From Oceanimonas pelagia (GTDB taxonomy: Bacteria; Pseudomonadota; Gammaproteobacteria; Enterobacterales; Aeromonadaceae): a stretch of DNA of 64,000 bases. Positions 37,024-46,559 of this stretch are shown here, piece by piece. The notes under the pieces are model-generated. The model was not told where the DNA came from. It did not search any database and worked only from the letters and a program-made list of their open reading frames with translations. A program made the position numbers and the translations under genes. The first letter of the stretch is position 1, and each line of letters opens with the position of its first letter. Location: contig NZ_CP118224.1 of NCBI RefSeq assembly GCF_030849025.1, positions 3,055,001-3,119,000 on the forward strand. The letters run 5' to 3'.

Positions 37024-37045
37024 CAGGCGGAGCAGGCTCCGCCTG
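37024..37045 (-). other. Strong hairpin between livK and livH
   Basis: CAGGCGGAGC, two-base loop, GCTCCGCCTG: a perfect 10-bp stem with flanking GTCA/TGAC that can extend it. No T run. In the livK-livH gap it could protect the livK transcript 3' end or reduce read-through, setting binding protein above permease levels. Confidence 0.6.
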
Positions 37046-37066
37046 TTGACGATAAAATGACCGGAG

Positions 37067-38182
37067 TTACAGTTGGGTGGAGGTGCCGTCCTTGTGCCAG
37101 GCGAACACACCGAACTCAAAACCCTTGAGGTCGCCTTTTTCATCCCAGGACAGCGGGCCCATCACGGTGTCGACCGGCTCGGCCCGCAGCGCGGTGGCCA
37201 CCGCTTCCGGATCGGCACCGGCGCGTTTAATGCCCTCGGCAATAGCCTCCACCGCCGCATAGGTGGTCCACACAAAGGGGCCGGTGGGATCTTCGCCCCT
37301 GGCCTGAATGGCCGCCACTATGTCGGCGTTGGCCGGGTCGAGGTCATATTTCTTGGGCAGGGTCACCAGCAGGCCTTCGGAGGCGTCGCCGGCGATGGAG
37401 GTGATGTCTTTATGGCCCACGCCTTCCGGTCCCATAAAGCGGGCCTTGAACCCCTTTTCGGCGGACTGGCGCAAAATCAGCCCCAGCTCCGGGTGGTAGC
37501 CGCCGTAATAGACGAAGTCCACCTGCTCCCGCTGCAGTTTGGCGATCAGCGCCGAGAAATCCTTGTCGCCGGAGGTGATCCCCTCATAGGCCACCACATT
37601 GGCACCGGCCTCCTTGAGTGCATCGCGCACACTGGACGCCAGCCCTTCACCGTATTGCTTCTTGTCGTGAATAATGGCGATGCGCTCGGGTTTGACCTGC
37701 TCCACAATATAGTGCGCCGCGGTGGGGCCCTGATCGCTGTCGAGGCCGATGGTGCGCATCACGAATTCCAGACCCCGCTCGGTAATGGCCGGGCTGGTGG
37801 CCGCCGGAGTGACCATCAGAATGCCTTCATCGTCGTAGACGTCCGACGCCGGCAGGGTGCTGTCGGAGCACAGGTGGCCGGCCACGAACTGAATGCCGTC
37901 GTTGACGATGCGGTTGGCCACCGCCACTGCCTGCTTGGGATCACAGGCGTCGTCGTACTCCACCGCTTCCAGGGTATGCTCGCCCAGCTTGCCGGACTTG
38001 TTGATCAGCTCCACCGCCATGCGGCCGCCGGTGAACTGCATGTCGCCGTACTGGGCCACCGGACCGGTAATGGGGCCGGCAATGGCAATCTTGATGATCT
38101 CGGCCTGTGCAGAGAACGCTGCGCCATACCCCAGGGCCGCAAACACCGCCAGTGCCACCGCCTTTTTATTCCTTGTCACCAT
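37067..38182 (-). CDS. livK: Branched-chain amino acid periplasmic binding protein
   Basis: A 371-aa periplasmic binding protein. A signal peptide ends at AFSAQA, then the mature start [22 protein letters not shown]. The [12 protein letters not shown]-like loop ([17 protein letters not shown]), [15 protein letters not shown] and [14 protein letters not shown] are typical LivJ/LivK ligand-site regions. ATG 38182 follows GAGGA. It heads the livKHMGF operon. LivJ versus LivK specificity (leucine or Leu/Ile/Val) cannot be told from sequence alone. Confidence 0.93.
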   Translation of the reverse strand: MVTRNKKAVALAVFAALGYGAAFSAQAEIIKIAIAGPITGPVAQYGDMQFTGGRMAVELINKSGKLGEHTLEAVEYDDACDPKQAVAVANRIVNDGIQFVAGHLCSDSTLPASDVYDDEGILMVTPAATSPAITERGLEFVMRTIGLDSDQGPTAAHYIVEQVKPERIAIIHDKKQYGEGLASSVRDALKEAGANVVAYEGITSGDKDFSALIAKLQREQVDFVYYGGYHPELGLILRQSAEKGFKARFMGPEGVGHKDITSIAGDASEGLLVTLPKKYDLDPANADIVAAIQARGEDPTGPFVWTTYAAVEAIAEGIKRAGADPEAVATALRAEPVDTVMGPLSWDEKGDLKGFEFGVFAWHKDGTSTQL

Positions 38183-38284
38183 ACGAACATCCTCTATTCG
38201 AAATCGGGTAGCCGGAACGGCTCCGGCCGTCTTCTCTGTTCTAACCCTTGTACGAAATTAGCACAAGAGGAAAATGCTTCGAAT

Positions 38285-38348
38285 GGGACTGGGGACTGGG
38301 GACTGGGGACTGGGGACTGGGGACTGGGGACTGGGGACTGGGGACTGG
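38285..38348. repeat. Heptanucleotide tandem array (TGGGGAC)n, about 9 copies
   Basis: Uninterrupted 7-base unit GGGACTG over 64 bases, differing from the 29298 array by C for T at one position. Four-G runs every 7 bases on the plus strand. It lies 103 bases upstream of livK and 28 bases beyond the tdh hairpin, mirroring the lexA-cox2 layout. Confidence 0.97.
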
Positions 38349-38376
38349 CAATATGGTAAGAGAGTCGCCTCGGTAA

Positions 38377-38402
38377 CAAGGGCCTGCACTTACAGGCCCT
38401 TG
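38377..38402 (-). terminator. Hairpin after tdh
   Basis: CAAGGGCCTG, six-base loop, CAGGCCCTTG: a perfect 10-bp stem 11 bases after the tdh stop. No T run on the minus strand, so intrinsic termination is uncertain. Confidence 0.6.
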
Positions 38403-38413
38403 CGATAACCGGC

Positions 38414-39439
38414 TTACTGCCAGTCGAGGATCACCTTGCCGGACTGGCCGGAGCGCATGGTGTCGAAGCCCTGCTGGAAGTCATCCACCTTGAAGTGGTG
38501 GGTGATGATGGGGCTCAGATCCAGGCCCGACTGGATCAGGCTGGCCATCTTGTACCAGGTTTCAAACATCTCCCGGCCGTAAATGCCCTTGAGCACCAGC
38601 CCCTTGAAGATCACCTGGTTCCAGTCAATGGCCATGTCGGAAGGCGGAATGCCCAGCATGGCCACCTTGCCGCCGTGGTTCATCTTGGCCAGCATGTCCT
38701 GGAAGGCCGCCGGCACACCGGACATCTCCAGACCTACATCAAAACCCTCGGTCATGCCCAGCTCGGCCATCACATCATTCAGGTTTTCACTGGCCACGTT
38801 CACCGCACGGGTCACACCCATTTTGCGCGCCAGCTCGAGGCGGTAATCATTGACGTCAGTGATCACCACATGGCGCGCGCCCACATGGCGGGCCACGGCG
38901 GCAGCCATGATGCCGATGGGGCCGGCACCGGTGATCAGCACGTCTTCACCCACCAGATCAAACGACAGCGCGGTGTGCACGGCGTTGCCGAACGGATCGA
39001 AAATGGCGGCCAGATCGTCGGAGATTTCATCGGGCAGCTTGAAGGCGTTAAAGGCCGGGATCACCAGGTATTCGGCAAAGGCCCCTTCCCGGTTGACGCC
39101 CACGCCCACGGTATTGCGGCACAGGTGAGTACGGCCGGCCCGGCAGTTGCGGCAGTGGCCGCAGGTGATATGGCCTTCACCGGAGACCCGGTCGCCGATT
39201 TCAAAGCCGCGCACTTCCTGGCCGATGGCCACCACCTCGCCCACGTATTCGTGGCCCACCACCATGGGCACCGGAATGGTCTTTTGCGACCAGTCGTCCC
39301 AGTTGTAGATGTGAATGTCGGTGCCGCAGATGGCGGTCTTGCGGATTTTAATCAGCAGATCGTTGTGCCCCAGCTCGGGCGCGGGTACGTCTGTCATCCA
39401 GATGCCGGGTTCGGCTTTCAGTTTTGCCAGTGCTTTCAT
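38414..39439 (-). CDS. tdh: L-threonine 3-dehydrogenase
   Basis: A 341-aa zinc- and NAD-dependent enzyme that oxidises L-threonine to 2-amino-3-ketobutyrate. Catalytic zinc ligands lie in [10 protein letters not shown] (Cys) and [10 protein letters not shown] (His-Glu); structural zinc cysteines in [17 protein letters not shown]. The Rossmann motif is [12 protein letters not shown]. The length equals E. coli Tdh. GAGGAG lies 7 bases before the ATG. It is co-transcribed with kbl, whose enzyme takes its unstable product. Confidence 0.97.
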   Translation of the reverse strand: MKALAKLKAEPGIWMTDVPAPELGHNDLLIKIRKTAICGTDIHIYNWDDWSQKTIPVPMVVGHEYVGEVVAIGQEVRGFEIGDRVSGEGHITCGHCRNCRAGRTHLCRNTVGVGVNREGAFAEYLVIPAFNAFKLPDEISDDLAAIFDPFGNAVHTALSFDLVGEDVLITGAGPIGIMAAAVARHVGARHVVITDVNDYRLELARKMGVTRAVNVASENLNDVMAELGMTEGFDVGLEMSGVPAAFQDMLAKMNHGGKVAMLGIPPSDMAIDWNQVIFKGLVLKGIYGREMFETWYKMASLIQSGLDLSPIITHHFKVDDFQQGFDTMRSGQSGKVILDWQ

Positions 39440-39450
39440 GGTTTTTCTCC

Positions 39451-40641
39451 TCAGATCACGCCCAGTTCACGGCCCACTTCGGTAAAGGCCGCAATGGCCC
39501 GATCCAGCTGCTCGCGGCTGTGGGCCGCCGACATCTGGGTGCGAATACGGGCCTGGCCCTTGGGCACCACCGGGAAGGAAAAGCCGATAACGTAAATGCC
39601 CTTCTCCAGCAGCCTGTCGGCCATTTTCGCCGCCAGGGCGGCATCGCCCAGCATCACCGGAATGATGGCGTGATCCTTGCCGGCCAGGGTAAAGCCGGCG
39701 GCGGTCATTTTTTCTCTGAAATAGTCGCTGTTTTCCCGCACTCTTTGCCGCAGATCGTCACCGTTTTTCAGCATCTCCAGTACCTTGATGGAAGCGGCTA
39801 CAATGGCCGGCGCCACCGAGTTGGAGAACAGGTAAGGCCGGGAGCGCTGGCGCAGCCAGTCGATCACTTCCTTCTTGCCCGAGGTGTAACCGCCGGAGGC
39901 GCCGCCCAGGGCCTTGCCAAGGGTGCCGGTGATGATGTCGACCCGCTCCATCACCTGGCAGTATTCATGGGTGCCCCGGCCCTGTTCGCCGACAAAACCC
40001 ACGGCGTGGGAGTCGTCCACCATCACCAGGGCATTGTACTTGTCGGCCAGATCGCAGATGGCCTTGAGGTTGGCGATGACGCCGTCCATGGAGAACACGC
40101 CATCGGTGGCAATCAGCTTGAAACGGGCACCGTCGGCCTCGGCCTGTTGCAGGCAGGCTTCCAGCTCGGTCATGTCGTTGTTGGCGTAGCGGTAGCGTTT
40201 GGCCTTGCACAAACGCACCCCGTCGATGATGGAGGCATGATTGAGCGCATCGGAAATGATGGCGTCTTCCGGACCCAGCAGGGTTTCGAACAGGCCGGCA
40301 TTGGCGTCGAAGCAGGAAGTGTAAAGAATGGTGTCTTCCATACCCAGGAAGGACGACAGCTCGGCTTCCAGCTGCTTGTGCAGATCCTGGGTACCGCAGA
40401 TAAAGCGCACCGAGGCCATGCCGAAACCGTGGCTGCCCAGGCCCTGCTGCGCCGCCTCGACCAGGGCCGGATGATTGGCCAGTCCCAGATAGTTGTTGGC
40501 GCAGAAGTTGATCACCTCCTGCTCGCCCACGCGAATGGCGGCACTCTGGGGGGAACTGATCACCCGCTCCTTCTTGTAGAGACCTTCCGCTTTGGTGTTT
40601 TCCAGCTGCTCGCTTAAATAAGCATAAAATGCCGACGACAT
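39451..40641 (-). CDS. kbl: 2-amino-3-ketobutyrate CoA ligase (glycine C-acetyltransferase)
   Basis: A 396-aa PLP enzyme that splits 2-amino-3-ketobutyrate with CoA into glycine and acetyl-CoA. The PLP lysine is in [22 protein letters not shown] holds the PLP-ring Asp, and [14 protein letters not shown] and [11 protein letters not shown] are conserved. GGGAG lies 7 bases before the start. It precedes tdh by 11 bases. Confidence 0.97.
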   Translation of the reverse strand: MSSAFYAYLSEQLENTKAEGLYKKERVISSPQSAAIRVGEQEVINFCANNYLGLANHPALVEAAQQGLGSHGFGMASVRFICGTQDLHKQLEAELSSFLGMEDTILYTSCFDANAGLFETLLGPEDAIISDALNHASIIDGVRLCKAKRYRYANNDMTELEACLQQAEADGARFKLIATDGVFSMDGVIANLKAICDLADKYNALVMVDDSHAVGFVGEQGRGTHEYCQVMERVDIITGTLGKALGGASGGYTSGKKEVIDWLRQRSRPYLFSNSVAPAIVAASIKVLEMLKNGDDLRQRVRENSDYFREKMTAAGFTLAGKDHAIIPVMLGDAALAAKMADRLLEKGIYVIGFSFPVVPKGQARIRTQMSAAHSREQLDRAIAAFTEVGRELGVI

Positions 40642-41033
40642 AACAAACTCCCGTTTTCCATGTGGCTATCTGGGTTTAACTCAGACCATTTTACTACCTC
40701 ATTATGCGATACTCATAACTTATTCCGCGCATACCCGCTATTTGTGAAAGGGATCACCGGGCTCGGCCGCCAATGCCCGATAATGTGCCGGAAGGTGGCG
40801 CAAAACGAGTCCTTTTATTCGAAGCAAACGGACGGCACGAAACACAGCTCCACAGGACCGGCTTCTCCGGACAACGTCGCGGTGCTTCATCGAATAATAG
40901 AAGGCATTGTGCGCCCGGGCCCGCCGGCAACCGCCCTTGGGGTTAGTTTTTCGCGGCGCAGGCGTGGTAAACTGGCGCCAATTTTTGTTCGAACAGCCGA
41001 ACATGCGGTTCGGTCAGCAAGAGGCAGACAGAG
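40642..41033. other. Divergent kbl / hldD intergenic region (392 bases)
   Basis: No gene is supported here. The left 100 bases are AT-rich and must hold the kbl promoter. The right part has a short hairpin, CCGAAC (40997-41002) with GTTCGG (41008-41013), just before the hldD ribosome site, and a possible -10 TAAACT near 40967. No JUMPstart-like element was found. The middle is featureless. Confidence 0.5.
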
Positions 41034-41987
41034 ATGATCATTGTAACTGGCGGTGCCGGCTTTATTGGCAGCAACCTGGTAAAAACCCTGAACGAGCAAG
41101 GCCGCACCGATGTGGTGGTGATCGACGATCTGACCGACGGCACCAAGTTCGTCAACCTGGTCGACCTGACCATCGCCGACTACCTGGACAAGGACGAGTT
41201 CCTGCACCGTATCGTGTCCGGCGACGAGTTCGAGGAATGGGGCGGCATCGAGGTGATCTTCCACGAAGGCGCCTGCTCCGCCACCACCGAGTGGAACGGC
41301 AAGTTCATGATGGAGAACAACTACGAGTACTCCAAGGATCTGCTGCACTACTGCCTGGAGCGGGAAATTCCGTTTATCTACGCCTCTTCCGCCGCCACCT
41401 ACGGCGGTCGCAACGACAACTTCATTGAAGAGCCGCAATACGAACAACCGCTCAACGTCTACGGCTACTCCAAGCAGCTGTTCGACCAGTATGTGCGCCG
41501 CCTGATGCCGGAGATCAGTTCCCAGGTGGTCGGCCTCAAGTACTTCAACGTGTACGGCCCCCGCGAGCAGCACAAGGGCAGCATGTCGAGCGTGGCTTTT
41601 CACCTCAACACTCAGCTGCACCAGGGCGAAAACCCCAAGCTGTTTGAAGGCTGCGACGGCTATGGCAACGGCGGCCAGATGCGCGACTTCATCTATGTGG
41701 GCGACGTGTGCAAGGTCAACCTCTGGTTCTGGCAGAACCCGACCGTATCCGGCATCTTCAACTGCGGCACCGGCCGCGCCGAGCCCTTCCAGCACGTGGC
41801 CGAGGCGGTGATCAAGTATCACGGCAAGGGCGAGGTGGAATACATCCCCTTCCCCGACCACCTCAAGGGTCGTTACCAGAGCTTTACCCAGGCCGACCTC
41901 ACCAAACTGCGCGCCGCCGGTTACCCCCACGAGTTCAAAACCGTGGCCGAAGGTGTGGCTGAGTATATGAGCTGGCTGAATAAATAA
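41034..41987 (+). CDS. hldD: ADP-L-glycero-D-manno-heptose 6-epimerase HldD
   Basis: A 317-aa short-chain dehydrogenase-type enzyme that makes ADP-L-glycero-D-manno-heptose, the LPS inner-core sugar donor. NADP motif [14 protein letters not shown], catalytic region ASSAATYG with [11 protein letters not shown] (Tyr-x3-Lys), and [18 protein letters not shown]. First gene of the LPS core region; the downstream fusion gene starts 8 bases after its stop. Confidence 0.96.
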   Translation: MIIVTGGAGFIGSNLVKTLNEQGRTDVVVIDDLTDGTKFVNLVDLTIADYLDKDEFLHRIVSGDEFEEWGGIEVIFHEGACSATTEWNGKFMMENNYEYSKDLLHYCLEREIPFIYASSAATYGGRNDNFIEEPQYEQPLNVYGYSKQLFDQYVRRLMPEISSQVVGLKYFNVYGPREQHKGSMSSVAFHLNTQLHQGENPKLFEGCDGYGNGGQMRDFIYVGDVCKVNLWFWQNPTVSGIFNCGTGRAEPFQHVAEAVIKYHGKGEVEYIPFPDHLKGRYQSFTQADLTKLRAAGYPHEFKTVAEGVAEYMSWLNK

Positions 41988-41995
41988 GGCATTCC

Positions 41996-43759
41996 ATGAA
42001 CATTCTGATGGCGTTATCTCAGCTCGAGGTGACCGGCGCGGAGGTATATGCCACCACGGTGGGCGATGCGCTTGGCGCACGCGGCCACCGGGTGTTTTAT
42101 GTCTCCGACACCCTGACCAAGCCACATCAGGGGGAATTCTTCAGACTGCGCTTTAACAAACGCAGTATTCCCCGTCGTTTCTGGCACGTGGGCTACCTGA
42201 TTTACCTCATCAGAAGGCATCGCATTCAGCTGGTGCATGCCCACAGCCGCGCCTCCAGCTGGAGCTGCTACGTGGCCTGCAAGCTGACCGGCACTCCCAT
42301 GATCACCACAGTGCATGGTCGCCAGCCGGTGCATGCTTCACGCAAGAAGTTTCACGCCCTGGGCGACCGTGCCCTGGCGGTGTGCGAAGCGGTGCGGGAT
42401 CAGCTGATTACCGGGCTGGGCGTTGCGCCCGAGCTCATTGCCATCGGCCGCAACGGCATCGACACCCAGCGCTACCAGCCGGTGCCACCACCCGCCAACG
42501 ACAAACCGGTGATCAGCATTATTGGCCGGCTCACTGGCCCCAAAGGCGAGCTGTGCTACCAGCTGTTGGACCAGTGCCTGGACCTGGACCGCTATCAAGT
42601 GCAAATCGCGTCTGGTTCACGAGTGCCCGAACGTTTCCATCGCTTTCAGAATAAGGTTGAATTTCTCGGCTACGTGCAGGACGTGCCCGGACTCATGGCC
42701 CAATCCGATCTGGTCATCGGCGCCGGCCGGGTGGCCATGGAAGCCATACTGATGCAACGGCCGGTGTTTGCCGTGGGTGAAGCCGAGGCCGTGGGGCTGG
42801 TGACTCCCGACAACATTCAGGCCGCCATGGCAAGTAACTTCGGCGATATTGGCCCGAACGATCTGGATATCGACTTTACTACCCTGCCCACTCAAATTAC
42901 CGCAGCTCTGGACACCCGCTTTGACAGCGTCGCCCTGGCCGATAGCGTAAAAGCCGCCTATGACCTGCAAGCCGTGACCAGTGAGCTGGAAGCTCACTAC
43001 CAGAGCGTGATCGTGCATCGGCTGCGGCGGGAAGTACCCATCATCATGTATCACCGCTTCATAAAGGATGACAGCGAAAAAGGTGTGCATGGCACCTATC
43101 TGCATGTGAACATGCTGGAAAAGCACTTCAAATTGCTGAAACGGCTGGGTTATGAAACCCTCACCTTTGCCGATCTCGCCGACAACGGTCTGGCCAGCCG
43201 GCTGGAAGCCGGCAAGAAGTACATCATCATCACGGTGGATGACGGCTACAAGGACAACTTTGATCTGCTGTTTCCGCTGCTGAAAAAGTACGGCTTCAAG
43301 GCGGTGATCTACGCCGTTACCGGAGAAAGCTTTAACCGCTGGGACGTGGAAAACCCCGACAACCCGGAAAAAACCGTGGAGCTGATGACCCCGGACCAGA
43401 TAAAGGAAATGGCCGCCTCGGGCCTGGTGGAGTTTGGCGGCCATACCCTGACCCACCCCAAACTGGATCGGCTCGACCGGGAGCAGCAACACGCCGAAAT
43501 CGCCGGCAACAAGGCACAACTGGAGCAACTATTGGGGCATTCACTCCATTCGTTTGCCTATCCCTACGGCATTCATAACAACGACAGCAAGCAACTGGCC
43601 AAAGAGTTGGGTTACCCCTTTGCCGTGGCCACCAACAGCGGCCCCTTGGCCATGCACGAGGACCCCTGGCAGATCCGCCGCATCGCCATCTTCCCCCGCA
43701 CCGATGCATTCGGATTGTGGCGGAAGATTAAAGGGAATTATGTGTTCAGGAAAGCTTAA
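41996..43759 (+). CDS. Fusion of GT4-type glycosyltransferase and NodB-type polysaccharide deacetylase
   Basis: A 587-aa two-domain protein. Residues 1 to about 335 look like a GT-B glycosyltransferase: MNILMALSQLEVTGAEVYA, VHAHSRASSW, and a donor-site GAGRVAMEAILMQRPVFAVG; the first Glu of the EX7E motif is missing. Residues about 345-587 form a polysaccharide deacetylase: ITVDDGYKDN (Asp415-Asp416 for TFDDG), GGHTLTHPKL (His483, His487) and FAYPYG. The simplest idea is that it adds an N-acetylhexosamine to the LPS core and removes its acetyl group. There is no signal peptide, so action at the cytoplasmic face is likely. Substrate unknown. Confidence 0.85.
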   Translation: MNILMALSQLEVTGAEVYATTVGDALGARGHRVFYVSDTLTKPHQGEFFRLRFNKRSIPRRFWHVGYLIYLIRRHRIQLVHAHSRASSWSCYVACKLTGTPMITTVHGRQPVHASRKKFHALGDRALAVCEAVRDQLITGLGVAPELIAIGRNGIDTQRYQPVPPPANDKPVISIIGRLTGPKGELCYQLLDQCLDLDRYQVQIASGSRVPERFHRFQNKVEFLGYVQDVPGLMAQSDLVIGAGRVAMEAILMQRPVFAVGEAEAVGLVTPDNIQAAMASNFGDIGPNDLDIDFTTLPTQITAALDTRFDSVALADSVKAAYDLQAVTSELEAHYQSVIVHRLRREVPIIMYHRFIKDDSEKGVHGTYLHVNMLEKHFKLLKRLGYETLTFADLADNGLASRLEAGKKYIIITVDDGYKDNFDLLFPLLKKYGFKAVIYAVTGESFNRWDVENPDNPEKTVELMTPDQIKEMAASGLVEFGGHTLTHPKLDRLDREQQHAEIAGNKAQLEQLLGHSLHSFAYPYGIHNNDSKQLAKELGYPFAVATNSGPLAMHEDPWQIRRIAIFPRTDAFGLWRKIKGNYVFRKA

Positions 43760-43900
43760 AATAATATTTAAAGACACTCTGTATGTTATAAAGGAAAGAT
43801 GTTGAACATAAAAATCTAGCTCAGAAACAAAATCAAAGTTCAATCTGGAAACCGTTTACAAATCCATCCTCCCACCAGATTCAGAGGGTGTGAGATTTTT

Positions 43901-44351
43901 ATGAAAGAAAAAACAACTCTCTATTCATTGAAGAAAGTTGCAACATCAAGAATATGAAAATTGAAATACTGGGAGATGACTGCACTATTCATATTGGTGC
44001 GGGAACAGCCAACACCGGCAACTGCAAACTCTCCTGTAGAGAGCGAGGCACAAAACTGGCCATTGGCAGAAACCGTCTTTTTGCTCACAACGTGATGATA
44101 TTTACCAGTGACGGACATGAAATTTATGAAAATGGCCATCATATCAATCATGCTGGTAACATTGTCATAGGTGACCACGTATGGCTTGCAGAAAATGTCA
44201 TGGTTCTTAAAGGATCCGAGATAGGCAGGACAGTGTGATCGGTGCCAATTCGGTCGTTACCGGAAAGCACGATAAAAACATCATTGCCGCAGGTGTACCG
44301 GCCAGAAAAATAAAAGAAAATATATCATGGAATGAGAAGCTGACATTTTAA
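43901..44351 (+). pseudogene. Frameshifted hexapeptide-repeat O-acyltransferase
   Basis: Reading from ATG 43954 gives IEILGDDCTIHIGAGTANTG and SDGHEIYENGHHINHAGN, then VIGDHVWLAENVMVLKGSEIG, a left-handed beta-helix acetyltransferase of the sugar O-acetyltransferase type. A TGA at 44236 stops it, but the family's next segment (SVIGANSVVTGKHDKNIIAA, then GVPARKIKEN) continues in the -1 frame to a stop at 44351. One missing base near 44228-44232 explains this. Homologous sequence (NNSLFIEESCNIKN) also extends upstream, and a possible start at 43901 is out of frame across an A-rich run, so a second lesion is likely. The region is AT-rich. Confidence 0.75.
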
Positions 44352-44370
44352 TGCCAGCTTCATCAAAACT

Positions 44371-45453
44371 CTATCCAATCATTTTTCCAAAATATGATTT
44401 CAAAGCCTGTTCAAAATCTGCAGACTCAATATTATTAACATTCTGAATTCCACCACTATCCTTTCGGGCAAAAACAACAACAGCGAGGCTCGACCTGGGA
44501 CTCCACTCAGAGAAGTTGCCTTCGTCCTCATTATAAATCCCAAGCAATGGCTTATTAAGCCCACTGGCTATATGCACAATGGCAGTATCGACAGAAATAA
44601 CGGCATCCGACAAGCGTACGATCTCAATCGCATCTTGGATGGTTTCAGCACAACCGACTGTAAATACTCGCTCTTCTCCGAGCTCATGACACCATTTTTC
44701 CACTTCCAGCTTGGTATCTGGCGTCGACATCAGGCAAACCTGCCATGCCGGCTTATACTTTCCTATCTGCTCAACCAGCATGGATACACTGTCAAAATTA
44801 AGGCGCCGGCTGCTGCCACTGCCATACGGGTTCAACGCTATAACAGAAGAATCTGGCCACTCACCCTGTATAAGCAAGCGCCGCTCACCATCTTCAGGAA
44901 GAATATACTGACAGTCCGGCAAAGAGATCCCAAGCAAGTTGAGGGCATAAGCAAATTTTTCTGAAAAATGGCGCCCCTTGGTAGCCTCACCAAGCTTAAT
45001 GTTCACCATATTCAAATCATCGTCTAGTCCCATTACATTACTGGCTTTGAGGCAATGAAGAAAATAGATATCCTTCATTTTAAGATGCTTGCCGAGGTGA
45101 ATAACCAAGTCCACAGCTCCAATTTCAGAGGCCAGTTCTTTCAACTCAGCATAACTCGGCCGTTTTTTACAGCAGTAAACATTATCCACCCCAAAGTGCT
45201 CCTGATACAGGGTAGCCATATGCGGGGCAGTAATCACATCAATGCAAATATCCGGCCTAAAACGCCGTAATTCTCTAAAGAAAAACGACGAAACAATGGA
45301 ATCACCAATTTTGGCATCCCAACGAACTAACAACACCCGCTTCACCTGAGCCAGATCACCTCCGGATGAAGGCTTGTCAAACATAAGCCTGCCCAGATTC
45401 CGACGTAGCTGATCCCTGAATAGCTGCGAACGGGAAATGAATCGTCTAAACAC
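44371..45453 (-). CDS. GT9 (heptosyltransferase-like) glycosyltransferase, AT-rich
   Basis: A 360-aa GT9-family protein: KRVLLVRWDAKIGDSIVS near the N-terminus, donor-site region LNPYGSGSSRRLNFDSVSML, and a C-terminal VRLSDAVISVDTAIVHIASG followed by KPLLGIYN. Likely adds a heptose or other sugar to the LPS core; acceptor unknown. The start is probably GTG 45453 without a clear ribosome site. Base composition is visibly more AT-rich than its neighbours, suggesting transfer together with the adjacent broken acyltransferase. Confidence 0.78.
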   Translation of the reverse strand: MFRRFISRSQLFRDQLRRNLGRLMFDKPSSGGDLAQVKRVLLVRWDAKIGDSIVSSFFFRELRRFRPDICIDVITAPHMATLYQEHFGVDNVYCCKKRPSYAELKELASEIGAVDLVIHLGKHLKMKDIYFLHCLKASNVMGLDDDLNMVNIKLGEATKGRHFSEKFAYALNLLGISLPDCQYILPEDGERRLLIQGEWPDSSVIALNPYGSGSSRRLNFDSVSMLVEQIGKYKPAWQVCLMSTPDTKLEVEKWCHELGEERVFTVGCAETIQDAIEIVRLSDAVISVDTAIVHIASGLNKPLLGIYNEDEGNFSEWSPRSSLAVVVFARKDSGGIQNVNNIESADFEQALKSYFGKMIG

Positions 45454-45465
45454 TGCGCATTACCA

Positions 45466-45494
45466 TGGAGTGGGCCGGACGCCGATTGTATAAT
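45466..45494 (+). promoter_or_regulatory. Candidate promoter of waaF-waaA
   Basis: A perfect TATAAT at 45489-45494, 31 bases before the waaF ATG. The -35 position at 17-base spacing reads TGGAGT, a poor match, so activity may need an activator. Confidence 0.45.
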
Positions 45495-45525
45495 CCCCCC
45501 ACACCAAAGACAAAGTAACAACGCC

Positions 45526-46554
45526 ATGAAAATTCTGGTTATAGGCCCGTCTTGGGTCGGAGACATGGTGATGTCCCAGAGCCTGTACATCACCCTGAAA
45601 AAGCAACACCCCGAGGCCAAGCTGCATGTGATGGCGCCGGCCTGGTGCTGTACCCTGCTGGAACGCATGCCGGAGGTCGACAGGGCCATAGTGATGCCGC
45701 TTGGGCACGGCGAATTCAGGCTCAGCGAGCGTTTCAGGCTGGGCAGACAACTGGCAAAAGAGGGCTATGACTGGGCCATAGTTCAGCCCAACTCGCTGAA
45801 ATCGGCGCTGATCCCGTTGTTTGCCGGTATTAAAAAGCGTACCGGCTGGAAGGGCGAATCCCGCTACGGCCTGCTCAACGATCTGCGCAGCAACAGGCGG
45901 GACTTTCCGCTGATGGTGGAGCGCTATAATGCCCTCGCCTACCCCAGATCCCAAATGCAAAGCCACCAGAATATTCCCGAGCTGCCCTGGCCGGCCCTGA
46001 CGGTAGATGGACAAAACCAGCAGACCGCGCTTACTGCATTCGGTCTGAACACAGCCCGGCCGGTGCTGAGCCTGTGCCCCGGCGCCGAATTCGGCCCCGC
46101 CAAGCGCTGGCCCGAGCAGTACTACGCCGAGGTGGCGCAACAGCAGATTGAGCAGGGCCGGCAGGTGTGGATTTTCGGCTCCGCCAAGGATCTGCCGGTA
46201 GCAGAAGCCATCAGGCATTATTTACCTGCTCACCAGCAGCAATATTGCCATGTGCTGGCGGGTAAAACCTCACTGCATCAGGCCATCGACCTGCTGGCAC
46301 TGAGCGCCGCCGTGGTGTCCAACGACTCCGGACTGATGCATATCGCCGCCGCCCTGCAACGGCCGCTGGTGGGGGTGTATGGTTCGACCTCGCCTCAATA
46401 CACGCCGCCGCTGGCGGAAAAAGTGGCCGTGGTGCATACCGATATTGAATGCCGGCCCTGCTTCAAGCGAGAGTGCCCGCTGGGTCATCTGAAGTGTCTG
46501 AAAGAGCTGCCGCCCCAGCGCGTGATTGATGCACTGACCCGTCTGGCGAGCTGA
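45526..46554 (+). CDS. waaF: ADP-heptose:LPS heptosyltransferase II (WaaF)
   Basis: A 342-aa GT9 enzyme that adds the second heptose to the LPS inner core. N-terminus MKILVIGPSWVGDMVMSQSL, then VQPNSLKSALIPLFAGI, PGAEFGPAKRWPEQYYAEVA and SNDSGLMHIAAALQRPLVGV, all WaaF-like, with a C-terminal PCFKRECPLGHLKCL. It is followed after 5 bases by waaA, so the two are an operon. Confidence 0.94.
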   Translation: MKILVIGPSWVGDMVMSQSLYITLKKQHPEAKLHVMAPAWCCTLLERMPEVDRAIVMPLGHGEFRLSERFRLGRQLAKEGYDWAIVQPNSLKSALIPLFAGIKKRTGWKGESRYGLLNDLRSNRRDFPLMVERYNALAYPRSQMQSHQNIPELPWPALTVDGQNQQTALTAFGLNTARPVLSLCPGAEFGPAKRWPEQYYAEVAQQQIEQGRQVWIFGSAKDLPVAEAIRHYLPAHQQQYCHVLAGKTSLHQAIDLLALSAAVVSNDSGLMHIAAALQRPLVGVYGSTSPQYTPPLAEKVAVVHTDIECRPCFKRECPLGHLKCLKELPPQRVIDALTRLAS

Positions 46555-46559
46555 CCACC

